64,000 nucleotides of DNA from Nocardia sp. BSTN01 (GTDB lineage Bacteria > Actinomycetota > Actinomycetes > Mycobacteriales > Mycobacteriaceae): contig NZ_JADKYP010000006.1 of the NCBI RefSeq assembly GCF_015354405.1, positions 173,853 to 237,852 of the forward strand, in the 5' to 3' direction. Position 1 is the first letter of the stretch; every line of letters starts with the position of its first letter. Positions 52,098 to 61,789 of the stretch are shown here, piece by piece. The translations under genes and the position numbers were made by a program. The notes beneath the pieces are model-generated. The model saw only the letters and a program-made list of their open reading frames with translations. It made no database searches and was not told the origin of the DNA.

Positions 52098-53137
52098 CGT
52101 TCCGGGTGACGGTGCTGGGCGCCGGAAGTATCGGTCTGTTCGTCGGCGGCAAACTGGCCGCCGCCGGTGCCGAGGTGACCTTCGTCGGGCGCCCGCGGTT
52201 GCTGGACGAGATCGGCGCGCACGGGCTGCGGCTGACCGATCTGGACGGCGGCGACGATCGCGTCGCGGCGGGCGGTTTCCGCACCGAGACCGAACCGGAC
52301 AGCGCCGCCACCGCCGATCTGGTGCTGGTCACCGTGAAGTCGGCGCAGACCGCCCAGGCCGCCGCGCAACTGCGCCATCGGGTGCGCGCGGACACCGTGG
52401 TGGTCAGCCTGCAGAACGGCATCGGCAACGATGCGGCGATCCGGGAGGTGCTGCCGACCGCGGTGGTCTCGGCCGGCATGGTGATGTTCAACGTCGTGCA
52501 CAGCGGTCCCGGCCATTTCCATCGCGGCACCGACGGCACCGTCGCGGTGGCCGACGACCCGGCGCTGTCCCGATTCGCGCCGCTGTTCGAACGGGCCGGG
52601 CTGCCCCTGGACCGGCATCCGGATCTGCGCTCGGTGCAGTGGGCCAAACTGCTGCTCAACCTCAACAACGCGATCAACGCGCTGTCGGGCCGGCCGCTGC
52701 GCGAGGAGCTGGCCACCCGCGACTACCGGCGGTGTCTGGCGCTGGCGCAGGACGAGGCGCTCGCGGCGATGCGGCGCGCCCGGATCCGTCCCGCGCGGCT
52801 GACCGTGCTGCCACCGCGCGTGATGGCCCGCCTGCTGACGGTTCCCGATGCCGTCTTCGAGCGGGTGGCCGGCCGGGTGCTCGCGGTGGACCCGATGGCG
52901 CGCTCGTCGATGGCCGACGATCTGGCCCTGGGCCGGCGCACCGAAATCGATTGGCTCTGTGGGGAAATCGTCGAGCTGGGCCGGATGGTGACGGTGCCTA
53001 CCCCGGTGAACGCACGGCTGGTCGACCTGATCCGGGCCGCGGAGAACGGCGACGAACGCCGCTGGACCGGCCCCGACCTGCTCGCGGAGCTGCGCGGAGC
53101 GGTCGCTCGCGATGCGACGCGGCCGGTGTCGAGCTGA
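52094..53137 (+). CDS. ketopantoate reductase family protein (PanE/ApbA-like)
   Basis: A 347-residue NADPH-dependent reductase of the PanE family, with VTVLGAGSIGLFVGGKLAAAGAEVTFVGR, VKSAQTAQAA, SLQNGIGNDAAI, the catalytic Lys in QWAKLLLNLNNAINAL and C-terminal Glu region GRRTEIDWLCGEIVELG. It could supply pantoate for CoA or be a paralogue with another 2-keto acid. It is inserted between pafC and tatA, where M. tuberculosis has no gene, and is translationally coupled to pafC. Confidence 0.87.
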   Translation: MTFRVTVLGAGSIGLFVGGKLAAAGAEVTFVGRPRLLDEIGAHGLRLTDLDGGDDRVAAGGFRTETEPDSAATADLVLVTVKSAQTAQAAAQLRHRVRADTVVVSLQNGIGNDAAIREVLPTAVVSAGMVMFNVVHSGPGHFHRGTDGTVAVADDPALSRFAPLFERAGLPLDRHPDLRSVQWAKLLLNLNNAINALSGRPLREELATRDYRRCLALAQDEALAAMRRARIRPARLTVLPPRVMARLLTVPDAVFERVAGRVLAVDPMARSSMADDLALGRRTEIDWLCGEIVELGRMVTVPTPVNARLVDLIRAAENGDERRWTGPDLLAELRGAVARDATRPVSS

Positions 53138-53167
53138 CCTGCGGCACCGTCTCGCCGATTCCCGGGT

Positions 53168-53183
53168 GACGACGCGCGTCGTC
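53168..53183. promoter_or_regulatory. 16-bp perfect palindrome upstream of tatA
   Basis: GACGACGC / GCGTCGTC with no spacer, 17 bp upstream of the TAGCAT hexamer (53201-53206) that is the likely tatA -10. Possible operator or the panE terminator. Confidence 0.4.
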
Positions 53184-53236
53184 GCCGGATCGGGGTCCGG
53201 TAGCATCGGACATACCACAGTCTTGGGAGGTTTTCG

Positions 53237-53527
53237 ATGGGTTCATTGAGCCCGACGCACTGGCTCATCATTGCGTTGGTGATCCTGCTGCTGTTCGGCG
53301 CCAAGCGGCTGCCCGACGCCGCCCGGGGTCTCGGACGTTCGTTGCGCATCTTCAAGAGCGAGATGAGCGAGATGCAGTCCGAGGGCTCGGCGAACGCGGG
53401 TTCTGCGAACACGGGGTCGCCGAGCGTGTCCGGCACCGCACAGCAGTCGGCGCCCGCGGCCGAGCTGCCGCCTGCTCAGCCGGTGAATCCGGCGCCGCAG
53501 GCCGACAAGGATCGTCACACGGCCTGA
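53237..53527 (+). CDS. tatA: Sec-independent translocase subunit TatA
   Basis: A 96-residue TatA: one N-terminal transmembrane helix ([21 protein letters not shown], with the conserved FG before the hinge), an amphipathic helix [19 protein letters not shown], and a disordered Ser/Ala/Pro tail. It polymerises into the export pore for folded twin-arginine substrates. GGGAGG lies upstream of the ATG. Confidence 0.96.
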   Translation: MGSLSPTHWLIIALVILLLFGAKRLPDAARGLGRSLRIFKSEMSEMQSEGSANAGSANTGSPSVSGTAQQSAPAAELPPAQPVNPAPQADKDRHTA

Positions 53528-53544
53528 TCCGGCCCGTCTCGAGG

Positions 53545-53576
53545 CCGCCACCCCGGTAACGCCCGCGGGGTGGCGG
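53545..53576 (+). terminator. hairpin between tatA and tatC
   Basis: CCGCCACCCC / GGGGTGGCGG, perfect 10-bp stem with 12-nt loop, within the 111-bp gap. It could reduce read-through so that TatA is made in excess of TatC. Confidence 0.6.
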
Positions 53577-53638
53577 TGCGATGGCGGTTGGGCGTTGCAT
53601 CCGGATCCGGCCAGGTGATCAGCGAGGCAGTCACATCC

Positions 53639-54628
53639 ATGCGCATTCCGTTCGACCCCCGCCGTAGCCGGCGCAGGACGAATCCCGACGGCACCATGTC
53701 GTTGGTCGAACATCTGCACGAGTTGCGTTCGCGACTGTTGAAGTCGCTGCTGGCGGTGGCGCTGACCACGGTGCTCGGCTTCCTCTGGTACTCGCATTCG
53801 TTCCTGGGCATCGAAAGCCTGGGCGATCTGCTGCGTGGGCCGTACTGTTCGCTGCCGCCGGAACATCGTGCGCAACTGACCACCGACGGCGCCTGCCGGC
53901 TGCTGGCCACCGCGCCGTTCGAACAGTTCATGCTGCGGTTCAAGGTCGCCTTCACCGCGGGCGTGGTGATGGCCTGCCCGATCTGGCTCTACCAGCTGTG
54001 GGCGTTCGTGACGCCCGGCCTCTACGCCAAGGAGCGCAAGTACGCGGTCAGCTTCGTCGCCTCCGGTGTGGTGCTGTTCGTCACGGGCGCGGTGCTGGCG
54101 TACTGGGTGGTGGCGCATGCGCTGAGCTTCCTGATGGGGATCGGCAGCAATGTGCAGATCACCGCGTTGAGCGGTAGTCAGTACTTCGGGTTCATCATCA
54201 AGCTGCTGATCATCTTCGGGGTGAGCTTCGAGACACCGCTGCTGATCATCGGGCTGAACATGGTCGGCGTGCTGACCTACGAGCGGCTCAAGAAGTGGCG
54301 TCGCGGCATGATCTTCGGGCTGTTCGTCTTCGCCGCGATCGTCACCCCCCAGGATCCCTTCTCGATGCTGGCGCTGGCCGCCGCGCTCACCGTGTTGTTC
54401 GAGGTGGCTGTGCAGGTCGCCCGGCTCAACGACCGGCGCCGCGCTCGCCGGGGCGACAACTGGGGTGCGCTGTCGGATGACGAGGCCTCCCCGCTCGGCG
54501 GACCGGACGATCTGGACGGGGTGAGCCCGGTGGAGCCCGCCCGGCCGGTGACGGCGAGCGGACCGGTCTCGGCCGAGCCCGCGGCGAAAACTCCGCGCCC
54601 GGTGTCGGACTACTCCGATACCCTCTGA
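53639..54628 (+). CDS. tatC: Sec-independent translocase subunit TatC
   Basis: A 329-residue six-helix protein that binds the twin-arginine signal. [17 protein letters not shown] at the N-terminus, [35 protein letters not shown] and SYFGFIIK-type [25 protein letters not shown] are diagnostic. The C-terminal 80 residues are a charged Pro/Asp tail. ATG 53639 is chosen; a GTG at 53570 would lie inside the hairpin. Confidence 0.95.
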   Translation: MRIPFDPRRSRRRTNPDGTMSLVEHLHELRSRLLKSLLAVALTTVLGFLWYSHSFLGIESLGDLLRGPYCSLPPEHRAQLTTDGACRLLATAPFEQFMLRFKVAFTAGVVMACPIWLYQLWAFVTPGLYAKERKYAVSFVASGVVLFVTGAVLAYWVVAHALSFLMGIGSNVQITALSGSQYFGFIIKLLIIFGVSFETPLLIIGLNMVGVLTYERLKKWRRGMIFGLFVFAAIVTPQDPFSMLALAAALTVLFEVAVQVARLNDRRRARRGDNWGALSDDEASPLGGPDDLDGVSPVEPARPVTASGPVSAEPAAKTPRPVSDYSDTL

Positions 54629-54630
54629 GC

Positions 54631-57321
54631 GTGGGACAACCGTCGCTGACTGGCGAACTCGCGGCATTCGCCGCCGACCTGAAATTCTCCCTGGACCCGT
54701 TCCAACAGCAGGCCTGCGCGGCGCTGGAGAACGGGCACAGTGTGCTGGTGTGCGCGCCGACCGGCGCCGGTAAGACCGTCGTCGGGGAATTCGCCGTGCA
54801 CCTGGCCCGTGCGGCCGGTGGGAAGTGCTTCTACACCACCCCGATCAAGGCGCTGTCGAATCAGAAGTACTCCGATCTGGTGGACCGCTACGGCCGCGAC
54901 GCGGTCGGACTGCTGACCGGTGACCAGTCGATCAATCCGGACGCCCGGGTCGTGGTCATGACCACCGAAGTGCTGCGCAACATGCTCTACGCGGGCTCGG
55001 ACGCGCTGCACGGGTTGTCGTTCGTCGTCATGGACGAGGTGCACTATCTGGCCGACCGGTTCCGCGGTGCGGTGTGGGAAGAGGTCATTCTGCATCTGCC
55101 GCCGGAGGTGCGCCTGGTGAGCCTGTCGGCGACGGTCAGCAATGCCGAGGAGTTCGGTGCGTGGATGGAGACCGTGCGCGGCGACACCGCGGTCATCGTC
55201 GACGAGACGCGGCCGGTGCCGCTGTGGCAGCACGTCATGGTCGGGCGGCGGCTGTTCGATCTGTTCGACACCAAGTCCAGTGATCAGAAGATCCTCGTCG
55301 ACGAGGATCTGGTGCGCTACATCAAACACCGCGAGGCCGCCGACCGGATGAACGGCTGGTCCGCACCGCGCCACCGCGGTGGCCCGCGTCGCGACTTCCG
55401 CCCGCTGCCGCGCCCGGAGATGCTCGCCCGCCTCGACGAGGAAGGGCTGCTGCCGGCGATCACGTTCATCTTCAGCCGGGCCGGCTGCGACGGCGCCCTC
55501 GCCCAATGCTTGCGCTCACGCCTGGATCTGAGCCGTCCCGACGACGCGGTGGAGATCGAGGCGGTGATCGAGCGCCACACCGGTGATCTGCCGCGCGCCG
55601 ATCTGGATGTGCTCGGCTACTGGGAATGGCGTGAGGCGCTCTTCCGCGGCCTGGCCGCCCATCACGCCGGTATGCTGCCCGCGTTCCGCCACACCGTGGA
55701 GGAGTTGTTCGTCCGCGGGCTGGTGCGGGCCGTATTCGCCACGGAGACACTGGCTCTCGGCATCAACATGCCGGCACGCACGGTGGTGCTGGAACGGCTG
55801 GTGAAGTTCAACGGCGAAACCCATGCCGAGCTGACTCCCGGCGAATACACACAGCTGACCGGCCGCGCCGGACGCCGCGGTATCGACATCGAGGGCCACG
55901 CGGTGGTGATGTGGCATCCCGACGTCGACACCAGCGCCGTCGCGGGCCTGGCCTCGACCCGCACCTATCCGCTGCGCAGCTCGTTCCGGCCCGGTTACAA
56001 CATGTCGATCAACCTGATCGACCGGATGGGCGCCGCGCAGTCGCGGGAACTGCTGGAGCGCTCGTTCGCGCAGTTCCAGGCCGACCGATCGGTGGTGGGC
56101 CTGGTCCGTGGCATCGAGCGCAACGAGGCACAGGTGCGGAAACTGCGATCGCAGATCGGTGACGACGGATTCCTCGAATATCTGTCGCTGCGCGAGCGGA
56201 TCAAACAGCGCGAACGCGAACTGGAACGGCAGGGGCGGGCCGATCGGCGCGGGGCGTCGGTCGAGTCGCTGACTTCGCTGCGCCGCGGTGACGTGGTGGC
56301 CATCCCGACCGGGCGCCGCCAGGGACTCGCGGTGATCCTCGAACCGGACGCGAGTCCGGGCGATCCCCGCCCGCTGGTGCTGACCGCCGACACCTGGGCC
56401 GGTCGGGTCTCGGCCGCCGATTTCCCGACTCCCGCTCAGCCGCTGGGCCGGATGCGGCTGCCCCGCCACGTCGACCACCGCACCGCGCGGGCGCGCCGCG
56501 ATCTGGCATCGGCGTTGCGCAGCACCGGAATCGCGGTCCCCGGACGAGGCCGGCGCGGGGGTCGGGCGCGCGCGGCCGACGATCGGGAACTGGCGACGCT
56601 GCGGCGTGCGCTGCGCGCCCATCCCGCCCACACCCGGCCCGACCGGGAGCAGCTGGCCCGGCTGGGGGAGCGCTACAACCGGCTCGAGCGCGAGACCGAG
56701 TCGATGCGCCAGAAGGTCGCTGCGACAACGAATTCGCTGGCGCGCACCTTCGATCGGATCGTCGCGCTGCTGAGTGAGCGCGGCTATGTCGACGGCGGGG
56801 AGGTCACCGCCGACGGCCGGCGGCTCGCCCGGATCTACACCGAAGCGGATCTCGTTGTGGCCGAATGCCTTCGGCAGGGCCTGTGGCGCGGGCTCGGTGC
56901 CGCCGAACTCGCGGGCGTGGTGTCGGTGCTGGTCTTCGAATCGCGGCAGGAGGGCGGCTACCTCGGCCCGGCCGGGCCGACCGAACCGGTGCGGCGCGCG
57001 GTCGGCGCCACCATCGGCGTGTGGAGCCAGCTGCGCACCGACGAGGCACGGCACAAGCTGCCGCCGACCCGGGAACCGGATCTGGGCTTCGTCACCGGCA
57101 TCTACAAATGGGCCCGCGGCGACGGATTGGCCGAATCGTTGCTGGCCAGTGGTGATCAGGGCAGTGCGTTGTCCGCGGGTGACTTCGTGCGCTGGTGCCG
57201 GCAGGTGATCGATCTGCTCGACCAGATCCACCAGACCGCCGACGACACCGAAATCGCCGCCACCGCCGCCAAGTCGGTGCGTGCCATCCGGCGTGGCGTT
57301 GTGGCGGTGGACGCCGCGTAG
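54631..57321 (+). CDS. helY: DEAD/DEAH-box helicase HelY (Ski2/Mtr4-like)
   Basis: An 896-residue superfamily 2 helicase. Walker A APTGAGKT (42-49), motif II DEVH (135-138), motif III SATVSN, motif VI QLTGRAGRRGID, then a DSHCT-like C-terminal domain (about 740-896). Such enzymes unwind RNA or DNA; HelY sits directly after tatC in M. tuberculosis as well. GTG starts 2 nt after the tatC stop, so they share a transcript. Confidence 0.94.
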   Translation: MGQPSLTGELAAFAADLKFSLDPFQQQACAALENGHSVLVCAPTGAGKTVVGEFAVHLARAAGGKCFYTTPIKALSNQKYSDLVDRYGRDAVGLLTGDQSINPDARVVVMTTEVLRNMLYAGSDALHGLSFVVMDEVHYLADRFRGAVWEEVILHLPPEVRLVSLSATVSNAEEFGAWMETVRGDTAVIVDETRPVPLWQHVMVGRRLFDLFDTKSSDQKILVDEDLVRYIKHREAADRMNGWSAPRHRGGPRRDFRPLPRPEMLARLDEEGLLPAITFIFSRAGCDGALAQCLRSRLDLSRPDDAVEIEAVIERHTGDLPRADLDVLGYWEWREALFRGLAAHHAGMLPAFRHTVEELFVRGLVRAVFATETLALGINMPARTVVLERLVKFNGETHAELTPGEYTQLTGRAGRRGIDIEGHAVVMWHPDVDTSAVAGLASTRTYPLRSSFRPGYNMSINLIDRMGAAQSRELLERSFAQFQADRSVVGLVRGIERNEAQVRKLRSQIGDDGFLEYLSLRERIKQRERELERQGRADRRGASVESLTSLRRGDVVAIPTGRRQGLAVILEPDASPGDPRPLVLTADTWAGRVSAADFPTPAQPLGRMRLPRHVDHRTARARRDLASALRSTGIAVPGRGRRGGRARAADDRELATLRRALRAHPAHTRPDREQLARLGERYNRLERETESMRQKVAATTNSLARTFDRIVALLSERGYVDGGEVTADGRRLARIYTEADLVVAECLRQGLWRGLGAAELAGVVSVLVFESRQEGGYLGPAGPTEPVRRAVGATIGVWSQLRTDEARHKLPPTREPDLGFVTGIYKWARGDGLAESLLASGDQGSALSAGDFVRWCRQVIDLLDQIHQTADDTEIAATAAKSVRAIRRGVVAVDAA

Positions 57322-57362
57322 CGTGCCCGGCTGTGATTGGATGACTACCGGTACCGACCGTG

Positions 57363-57383
57363 GTGAGGGCCTGATCACCTCAC
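57363..57383 (+). promoter_or_regulatory. inverted repeat in the leader of the DUF4333 gene
   Basis: GTGAGG-n9-CCTCAC, perfect 6-bp arms, midway in the 104-bp gap after helY. Weak terminator or operator. Confidence 0.3.
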
Positions 57384-57425
57384 GCGGGGGGATGTGAGAC
57401 GACGAGTGCGAGTGGAGGCAGGCAC

Positions 57426-58154
57426 ATGAGCGGCCCGTACGGACCGAACGAGACCCCTGGCCCAGGGGAGGGCCACAGCAGCGATCCGACCCAGCAGTGG
57501 TCGGGCCAGCCGCAGCCCGGCCAGTCCGGACCGGCGCCGCAGTGGGGTGGCCAGCAGCCGCAGCAGCCGCAGTGGGGCCAGCCCGCACCGTCGCAGCAGC
57601 AGTGGCAGCCCCAACCGCAGCAGCCGCAGTGGGGTGGTCAGAGTCAGCCGTCCTGGCCGCAGCAACCGCCGGCGCAGGCGCAGCCGTGGGAACCGACCCA
57701 GCAGCAGTGGGGTCAGCCGCCGCAGCCGTCGCAGCAGCAATGGGCGCAGCAGCAGCCCACTCAGCAGGGTTGGGCGCCGCAGCCCGACCAGTCGCAGCAG
57801 CAGTGGGGGATGCAGGAACCGCAGCTGAGCACCACGCCTGCCAAGAAGTCGAAGAAGGGCCTGCTCTTCGGCGGTATCGGCGTGCTGGTCGTGGTGGTTG
57901 TCGCCGTGGTCCTCGCCTTCGTCTTCCTGGGCAGCGACAAACTGGACAACAAGGCCGTGCAGGACGGTGTGCAGAAGGTCCTCAAGGATTCCTACGGCAT
58001 CGACGACGTCCAGAGCGTCAGCTGCCCCTCGGGTCAGAAGGTCGAGGTCGGTGGCACCTTCGACTGCACCCTGAAGGTCGGCGGCGAGCAGAAGAAGGTC
58101 ACCGTCAAGATCACCAAGGACGACGGCACCTACGAGGTCGGCCGCCCCAACTGA
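57426..58154 (+). CDS. DUF4333 membrane protein with Gln/Pro/Trp-rich N-terminus (Rv2091c-like)
   Basis: A 242-residue protein. Residues 1-135 are a low-complexity cytoplasmic region with about ten QQW/PQW repeats (QQQWG, QPQWGQP). One transmembrane helix follows (LLFGGIGVLVVVVVAVVLAFVFLG, about 152-175). The outer C-terminal DUF4333 domain has two cysteines (SVSCPSG and FDCTLKV) likely to form a disulfide. Function is unknown. ATG has GGAGG at 7 nt. The following gap to 58281 holds only a short open frame. Confidence 0.85.
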   Translation: MSGPYGPNETPGPGEGHSSDPTQQWSGQPQPGQSGPAPQWGGQQPQQPQWGQPAPSQQQWQPQPQQPQWGGQSQPSWPQQPPAQAQPWEPTQQQWGQPPQPSQQQWAQQQPTQQGWAPQPDQSQQQWGMQEPQLSTTPAKKSKKGLLFGGIGVLVVVVVAVVLAFVFLGSDKLDNKAVQDGVQKVLKDSYGIDDVQSVSCPSGQKVEVGGTFDCTLKVGGEQKKVTVKITKDDGTYEVGRPN

Positions 58155-58280
58155 GTGCCGTGCGCGTGATACAGACCGACGGCCGCGCGAATGCCATCGT
58201 GTTCGACGGCCGCCGGGACCTCACAGTCACGGGAGCGTTCGACAGCCAGTACTTTTCGCGACGGTGACGAACACCGGGCG

Positions 58281-59246
58281 TCAGGCGTTCGCAGCGAGGG
58301 CCGCGGTCAGTCGCTTGACGGGGCTTTCGGCGTTGTAGGCGGTGGCGAGCGCGTGCAGCCCGTCCGGGTCGGCCGGTTCGGCGCGCAGTAGGTCAGGTCC
58401 GGACAGTTCGACCTCCGCATCGCGGACGACCCGCACCACGGGCGCTGCCGCCTTCAGATAGTCTTCGGCCGCAACCAGTTTCGCGCGCACGCCGCGCGCC
58501 AGATCGGAGGCGGGGTCGGCGACGGCGGCCACGAGCGCTTCGAGCGAGCCGTACCGTGAGATCAGCGTGGCGGCGGACTTGTCACCGATCCCGGCGACGC
58601 CGGGCAGGCCGTCGGACGCATCGCCCCGCAGCGTCGCCATATCGGCGTAGGCCGGGCCCGCATTCTCTTGCGGCACACCGTATTTGGCGGCTACCTCGGC
58701 GGGGCCCCAGAGTTCGGCCTTGGCCAGCCCGCGGCCCACGTAGAAGACGTGGACGGGCGGTGCGTCGGCGCGCACCACCTGCAGCAGATCGCGATCACCG
58801 CTGACCACGATCACCTCGTTGTCGCGTTCGCGGGCGGCGAGGGTGCCGATCACATCGTCGGCCTCCAGGCCGGCCGCACCCGCGGTCGCGATCCCGGCCG
58901 CCGCGAGCACCTCGGCGATCATGTCGACCTGCGGGGTGAGGGTGTCGGGCACCTCCTCGGCGCCGGGCTGGGCGTCGGCGGTGGTGTCGAGCCGGTGGGC
59001 CTTGTAGGAGGGCACCAGATCGACCCGGAAGGCCGGGCGCCAGTCGAGATCCAGGCACACCACGAGGCGGCCCGGATTGTGGCGGGTGATCAGCGCGGCG
59101 ACCATATCGGTGAAGCCGCGCAGTGCGTTCACCGGGCGGCCGTCGGGCGCGGTGATCTTTTCCGGGATGGCATAGAACGCCCGGAACCACAGGCTCGCGC
59201 CGTCGAGCAGCAACAGTGGCCGGTCACTCGCACTGGAGGTGAGCAT
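58281..59246 (-). CDS. 5'-3' exonuclease, FEN-like (Rv2090-like)
   Basis: A 321-residue stand-alone homologue of the PolA 5' nuclease domain. Metal-site residues appear in [51 protein letters not shown] and [12 protein letters not shown]; the helix-hairpin-helix is [26 protein letters not shown]. It removes flaps or RNA primers from DNA. ATG 59246 is leaderless. Confidence 0.93.
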   Translation of the reverse strand: MLTSSASDRPLLLLDGASLWFRAFYAIPEKITAPDGRPVNALRGFTDMVAALITRHNPGRLVVCLDLDWRPAFRVDLVPSYKAHRLDTTADAQPGAEEVPDTLTPQVDMIAEVLAAAGIATAGAAGLEADDVIGTLAARERDNEVIVVSGDRDLLQVVRADAPPVHVFYVGRGLAKAELWGPAEVAAKYGVPQENAGPAYADMATLRGDASDGLPGVAGIGDKSAATLISRYGSLEALVAAVADPASDLARGVRAKLVAAEDYLKAAAPVVRVVRDAEVELSGPDLLRAEPADPDGLHALATAYNAESPVKRLTAALAANA

Positions 59247-59253
59247 GGCGCAG

Positions 59254-59259
59254 ACGCTA
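59254..59259 (-). promoter_or_regulatory. -10 element of the exonuclease gene, leaderless
   Basis: Minus-strand TAGCGT lies 7 nt before ATG 59246. Confidence 0.45.
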
Positions 59260-59335
59260 CCGGGCCGCACCGACAATCCGGCCACGACCCGGTCGCGAAC
59301 GTCGTGATCGTCGGGACCGTGTCCGCGGTGACGGG

Positions 59336-59341
59336 TAACGT
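59336..59341 (+). promoter_or_regulatory. -10 element of the Xaa-Pro peptidase gene, leaderless
   Basis: TAACGT lies 8 nt before ATG 59350, back to back with the exonuclease promoter. Confidence 0.4.
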
Positions 59342-59349
59342 CGTATCGC

Positions 59350-60477
59350 ATGAGCGCGCATACGGAGTCACGATTCGGTGCCGAGATCTACGGCAAGCGG
59401 CTGGAGCGGGCGGCGGAGCTGACCCGCGCGGCACATCTGGACGCGCTGCTGATCACGCCCGGACCGGATCTGCGATATCTGCTGGGGTCGGCCGCGCAAT
59501 CCTTCGAGCGGCTCACCTGCCTGGTCATCCCGGCCAGCGGCGAAACCCCGTCGGTGGTGGTGCCGAAACTGGAGTTGGCCGCGCTGGACGGCTCGGCCGC
59601 CGGTGAGCTCGGATTGCACATGGTGTCGTGGGTGGACGGCGTGGACCCGTACGGGGTGGTGAAATCGACGCTGAACGCGGGCGCCCGGGTGGCGGTCGAC
59701 GATGCCATGCCCGCCCTGCATCTGCTCCCGATCGCCGACGCGCTGACCGCCCTGCCGGTGTCGGCGACCCCGATCATCCGGGAGTTGCGCATGATCAAGG
59801 ATGCCGCCGAGATCGACGCGTTGCGGCGCGCGGGTGCCGCCATCGATCGCGTGCACGCCCGGATGGGTGAGTGGTTGCAGCCGGGCCGCACCGAGGCCGA
59901 GGTCGCCGCCGACATCACCGCCGCGATCGTAGCGGAGGGGCACGACCGGGCCGATTTCGTGATCGTCGGCAGTGGGCCCAACGGCGCCAACCCGCACCAC
60001 AGCCATTCCGACCGGATCATCGAAGCCGGTGACGTGGTGGTCATCGATATCGGCGGTCCCGTCGAACCCGGATATTTCTCCGATTCCACCCGCACGTACG
60101 TGCTGGGCGAGCCCGATCCGGAGATCGCCGAACGCTACGTCGCGCTCGAACGCGCGCAGGCCGCCGCGGTGGCCGCCGTTCGCCCGGGCGTCACCGCCGA
60201 ATCGGTCGACGCCGCGGCTCGAAACCTGTTGTCGGAGGCCGGTTTCGGTGAGGCGTTCATTCACCGCACCGGCCACGGCATCGGGCTGTCGGTGCACGAG
60301 GAGCCCTACATCGTGGCGGGCAACGAGACCGTGCTGCGGCCGGGGATGGCGTTCAGCATCGAGCCGGGCATCTACTTCGGCGGTGAATGGGGAGCCCGCA
60401 TCGAGGACATCGTGGTCGTCACCGAGGGCGGCGGCGAGTCGATGAATCAGCGTCCGCACGGTTTGACGGTGCTGTGA
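59350..60477 (+). CDS. pepQ: Xaa-Pro dipeptidase/aminopeptidase, M24 family
   Basis: A 375-residue pita-bread metallopeptidase. The N-terminal creatinase-like domain (1-150) precedes the catalytic domain with metal ligands in [19 protein letters not shown] (two Asp), [15 protein letters not shown] (His), FSIEPGIY (Glu) and [12 protein letters not shown] (Glu). It cleaves X-Pro bonds. It corresponds to Rv2089c (annotated pepE), next to the exonuclease in M. tuberculosis too. Confidence 0.93.
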   Translation: MSAHTESRFGAEIYGKRLERAAELTRAAHLDALLITPGPDLRYLLGSAAQSFERLTCLVIPASGETPSVVVPKLELAALDGSAAGELGLHMVSWVDGVDPYGVVKSTLNAGARVAVDDAMPALHLLPIADALTALPVSATPIIRELRMIKDAAEIDALRRAGAAIDRVHARMGEWLQPGRTEAEVAADITAAIVAEGHDRADFVIVGSGPNGANPHHSHSDRIIEAGDVVVIDIGGPVEPGYFSDSTRTYVLGEPDPEIAERYVALERAQAAAVAAVRPGVTAESVDAAARNLLSEAGFGEAFIHRTGHGIGLSVHEEPYIVAGNETVLRPGMAFSIEPGIYFGGEWGARIEDIVVVTEGGGESMNQRPHGLTVL

Positions 60478-60486
60478 GTGTCCCGG

Positions 60487-60511
60487 GCGGCTGACCGGCC
60501 GGCTCAGCCGC
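60487..60511. terminator. hairpin between convergent pepQ and PPOX genes
   Basis: GCGGCTGA / TCAGCCGC, perfect 8-bp stem and 9-nt loop; the right arm includes the PPOX stop codon. Confidence 0.55.
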
Positions 60512-60914
60512 GCAGGGTGCTGCTCGACAGCACCCGCGCGACGCGTACCGCGATGACCACGCGCTGCGGGTTCTCGCGCGGGGTGCGGTAGCGCCCGGCG
60601 TAGCGGGCTTCCGCCTCGGCGACCCGGTCGCGGTCGGTCCAGACCTCGGCCGGGCCTTCGAGGGTGAGCCAGCGCGGGCCGTCGACCTGACTCAGCGCGG
60701 CGTATCCGCGCCGGTCCGCGTTGCGGGCCTTGGTGGTGGGACCGCCGGTGATCACCCGCGCGATACCGGCGTCGGGATCCCAGGTGAAGCCGACCGCGAC
60801 GACGTGCGGTGTACCGTCCGCGCGCAGGGTGGTCAGCGTGGCCAGATGCCGTTCGGTCACGAATTCCAGCGCGCTGGGGGACAGGTCGATGCGCGCGGCC
60901 GCGGTACTCGTCAT
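60504..60914 (-). CDS. PPOX-fold F420-dependent reductase, Rv2074-like
   Basis: A 136-residue split-barrel flavin/deazaflavin protein. The sequence [55 protein letters not shown] and [14 protein letters not shown] follows Rv2074, the F420H2-dependent biliverdin reductase, almost segment by segment. The same activity is inferred. ATG 60914 is leaderless, and an upstream ATG at 60959 is rejected. Confidence 0.88.
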   Translation of the reverse strand: MTSTAAARIDLSPSALEFVTERHLATLTTLRADGTPHVVAVGFTWDPDAGIARVITGGPTTKARNADRRGYAALSQVDGPRWLTLEGPAEVWTDRDRVAEAEARYAGRYRTPRENPQRVVIAVRVARVLSSSTLRG

Positions 60915-60921
60915 GGCTGCG

Positions 60922-60927
60922 ACGCTA
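60922..60927 (-). promoter_or_regulatory. -10 element of the Rv2074-like gene, leaderless
   Basis: Minus-strand TAGCGT lies 7 nt before ATG 60914. Confidence 0.45.
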
Positions 60928-60957
60928 GCAACCGGCGCCGATGGCAGACTATGCGCC

Positions 60958-61713
60958 ATGGGTGTGCGTGAGGTAGACGACGGGGTGATCGTGCTGTTCG
61001 GCGGGCGCAGCGAGATGGGACTCGAGGTCGTCCGCCGGATCTGCGCGGGCCGCGAGGTCGTGCTCGCGGCGCGCCGCAGTGAACAGTTGACGGAGGAGAC
61101 CGCGATGGTGCGCGCGGCCGGTGCGCGCGGAGTCCACCCGGTGGAGTTCGACGCCGACGAGCTGAGCAGCCATCAGCCGCTGCTGGAGAAGCTGGTCGCC
61201 GATCACGGCCGGCTCGGGGCGGTGGTCCTCGCCTTCGGTGTGCTGGGTGATCAGGCTCGTGCCGAACAGGACCCGGCCGCAGCGGTGGCGGTGCTGCACA
61301 CCGATTTCATCGCTCAGGTGAGCCTGCTGACCGTACTGGCGAATCTGCTCCGCGCCCAGGGCAGCGGGCAGCTGGTGGTGTTCAGTTCGATCGCCGGAGC
61401 GCGGGTGCGGCGTGCCAACTACGTCTACGGGTCGGGTAAGGCAGGGTTGGACGGATTCGCCTCGGGACTGTCGGATGCGTTGCACGGCAGTGGGGTTCAC
61501 CTGTTGCTCGTCCGGCCGGGTTTCGTGATGGGGCGGATGACCGAGGGGATGAGCCCGGCGCCCCTGTCGAGCACGCCGCAGCAGGTGGCCGATGCCGTGG
61601 TCGCCGCCCTGCACCGACGTACCGCCCGGATCTGGGTGCCGCGGGCTCTCGGGTTCGGCGCTGCGGTGGCCCGGCTCCTGCCGCAGGCGATCTGGCGCCG
61701 GATGCCCCGCTGA
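60958..61713 (+). CDS. short-chain dehydrogenase/reductase (Rv2073c-like)
   Basis: A 251-residue SDR. The cofactor loop is [14 protein letters not shown], a GGxSxxG variant shared with DprE2-like reductases; the catalytic Ser is in VFSSIAG and the YxxxK pair in VYGSGKAG. The C-terminal [10 protein letters not shown] is basic and amphipathic. Substrate unknown, possibly a cell-wall sugar or lipid ketone. Divergent from the Rv2074-like gene; cobL follows after 76 nt. Confidence 0.88.
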   Translation: MGVREVDDGVIVLFGGRSEMGLEVVRRICAGREVVLAARRSEQLTEETAMVRAAGARGVHPVEFDADELSSHQPLLEKLVADHGRLGAVVLAFGVLGDQARAEQDPAAAVAVLHTDFIAQVSLLTVLANLLRAQGSGQLVVFSSIAGARVRRANYVYGSGKAGLDGFASGLSDALHGSGVHLLLVRPGFVMGRMTEGMSPAPLSSTPQQVADAVVAALHRRTARIWVPRALGFGAAVARLLPQAIWRRMPR

Positions 61714-61789
61714 TGCGCGTGCCCACCCGGTCTGCGCGGCCGAAAGGCTGGCTCAGTGCCGAACCTGTGCGACAGCGGCCGGTGACGAT

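Noticed and set aside
58155-58267. Short plus-strand frame starting GTGCGCGTGATAC after the DUF4333 gene
   Set aside because: About 35 codons without a ribosome site or family match; could be a remnant but cannot be supported.
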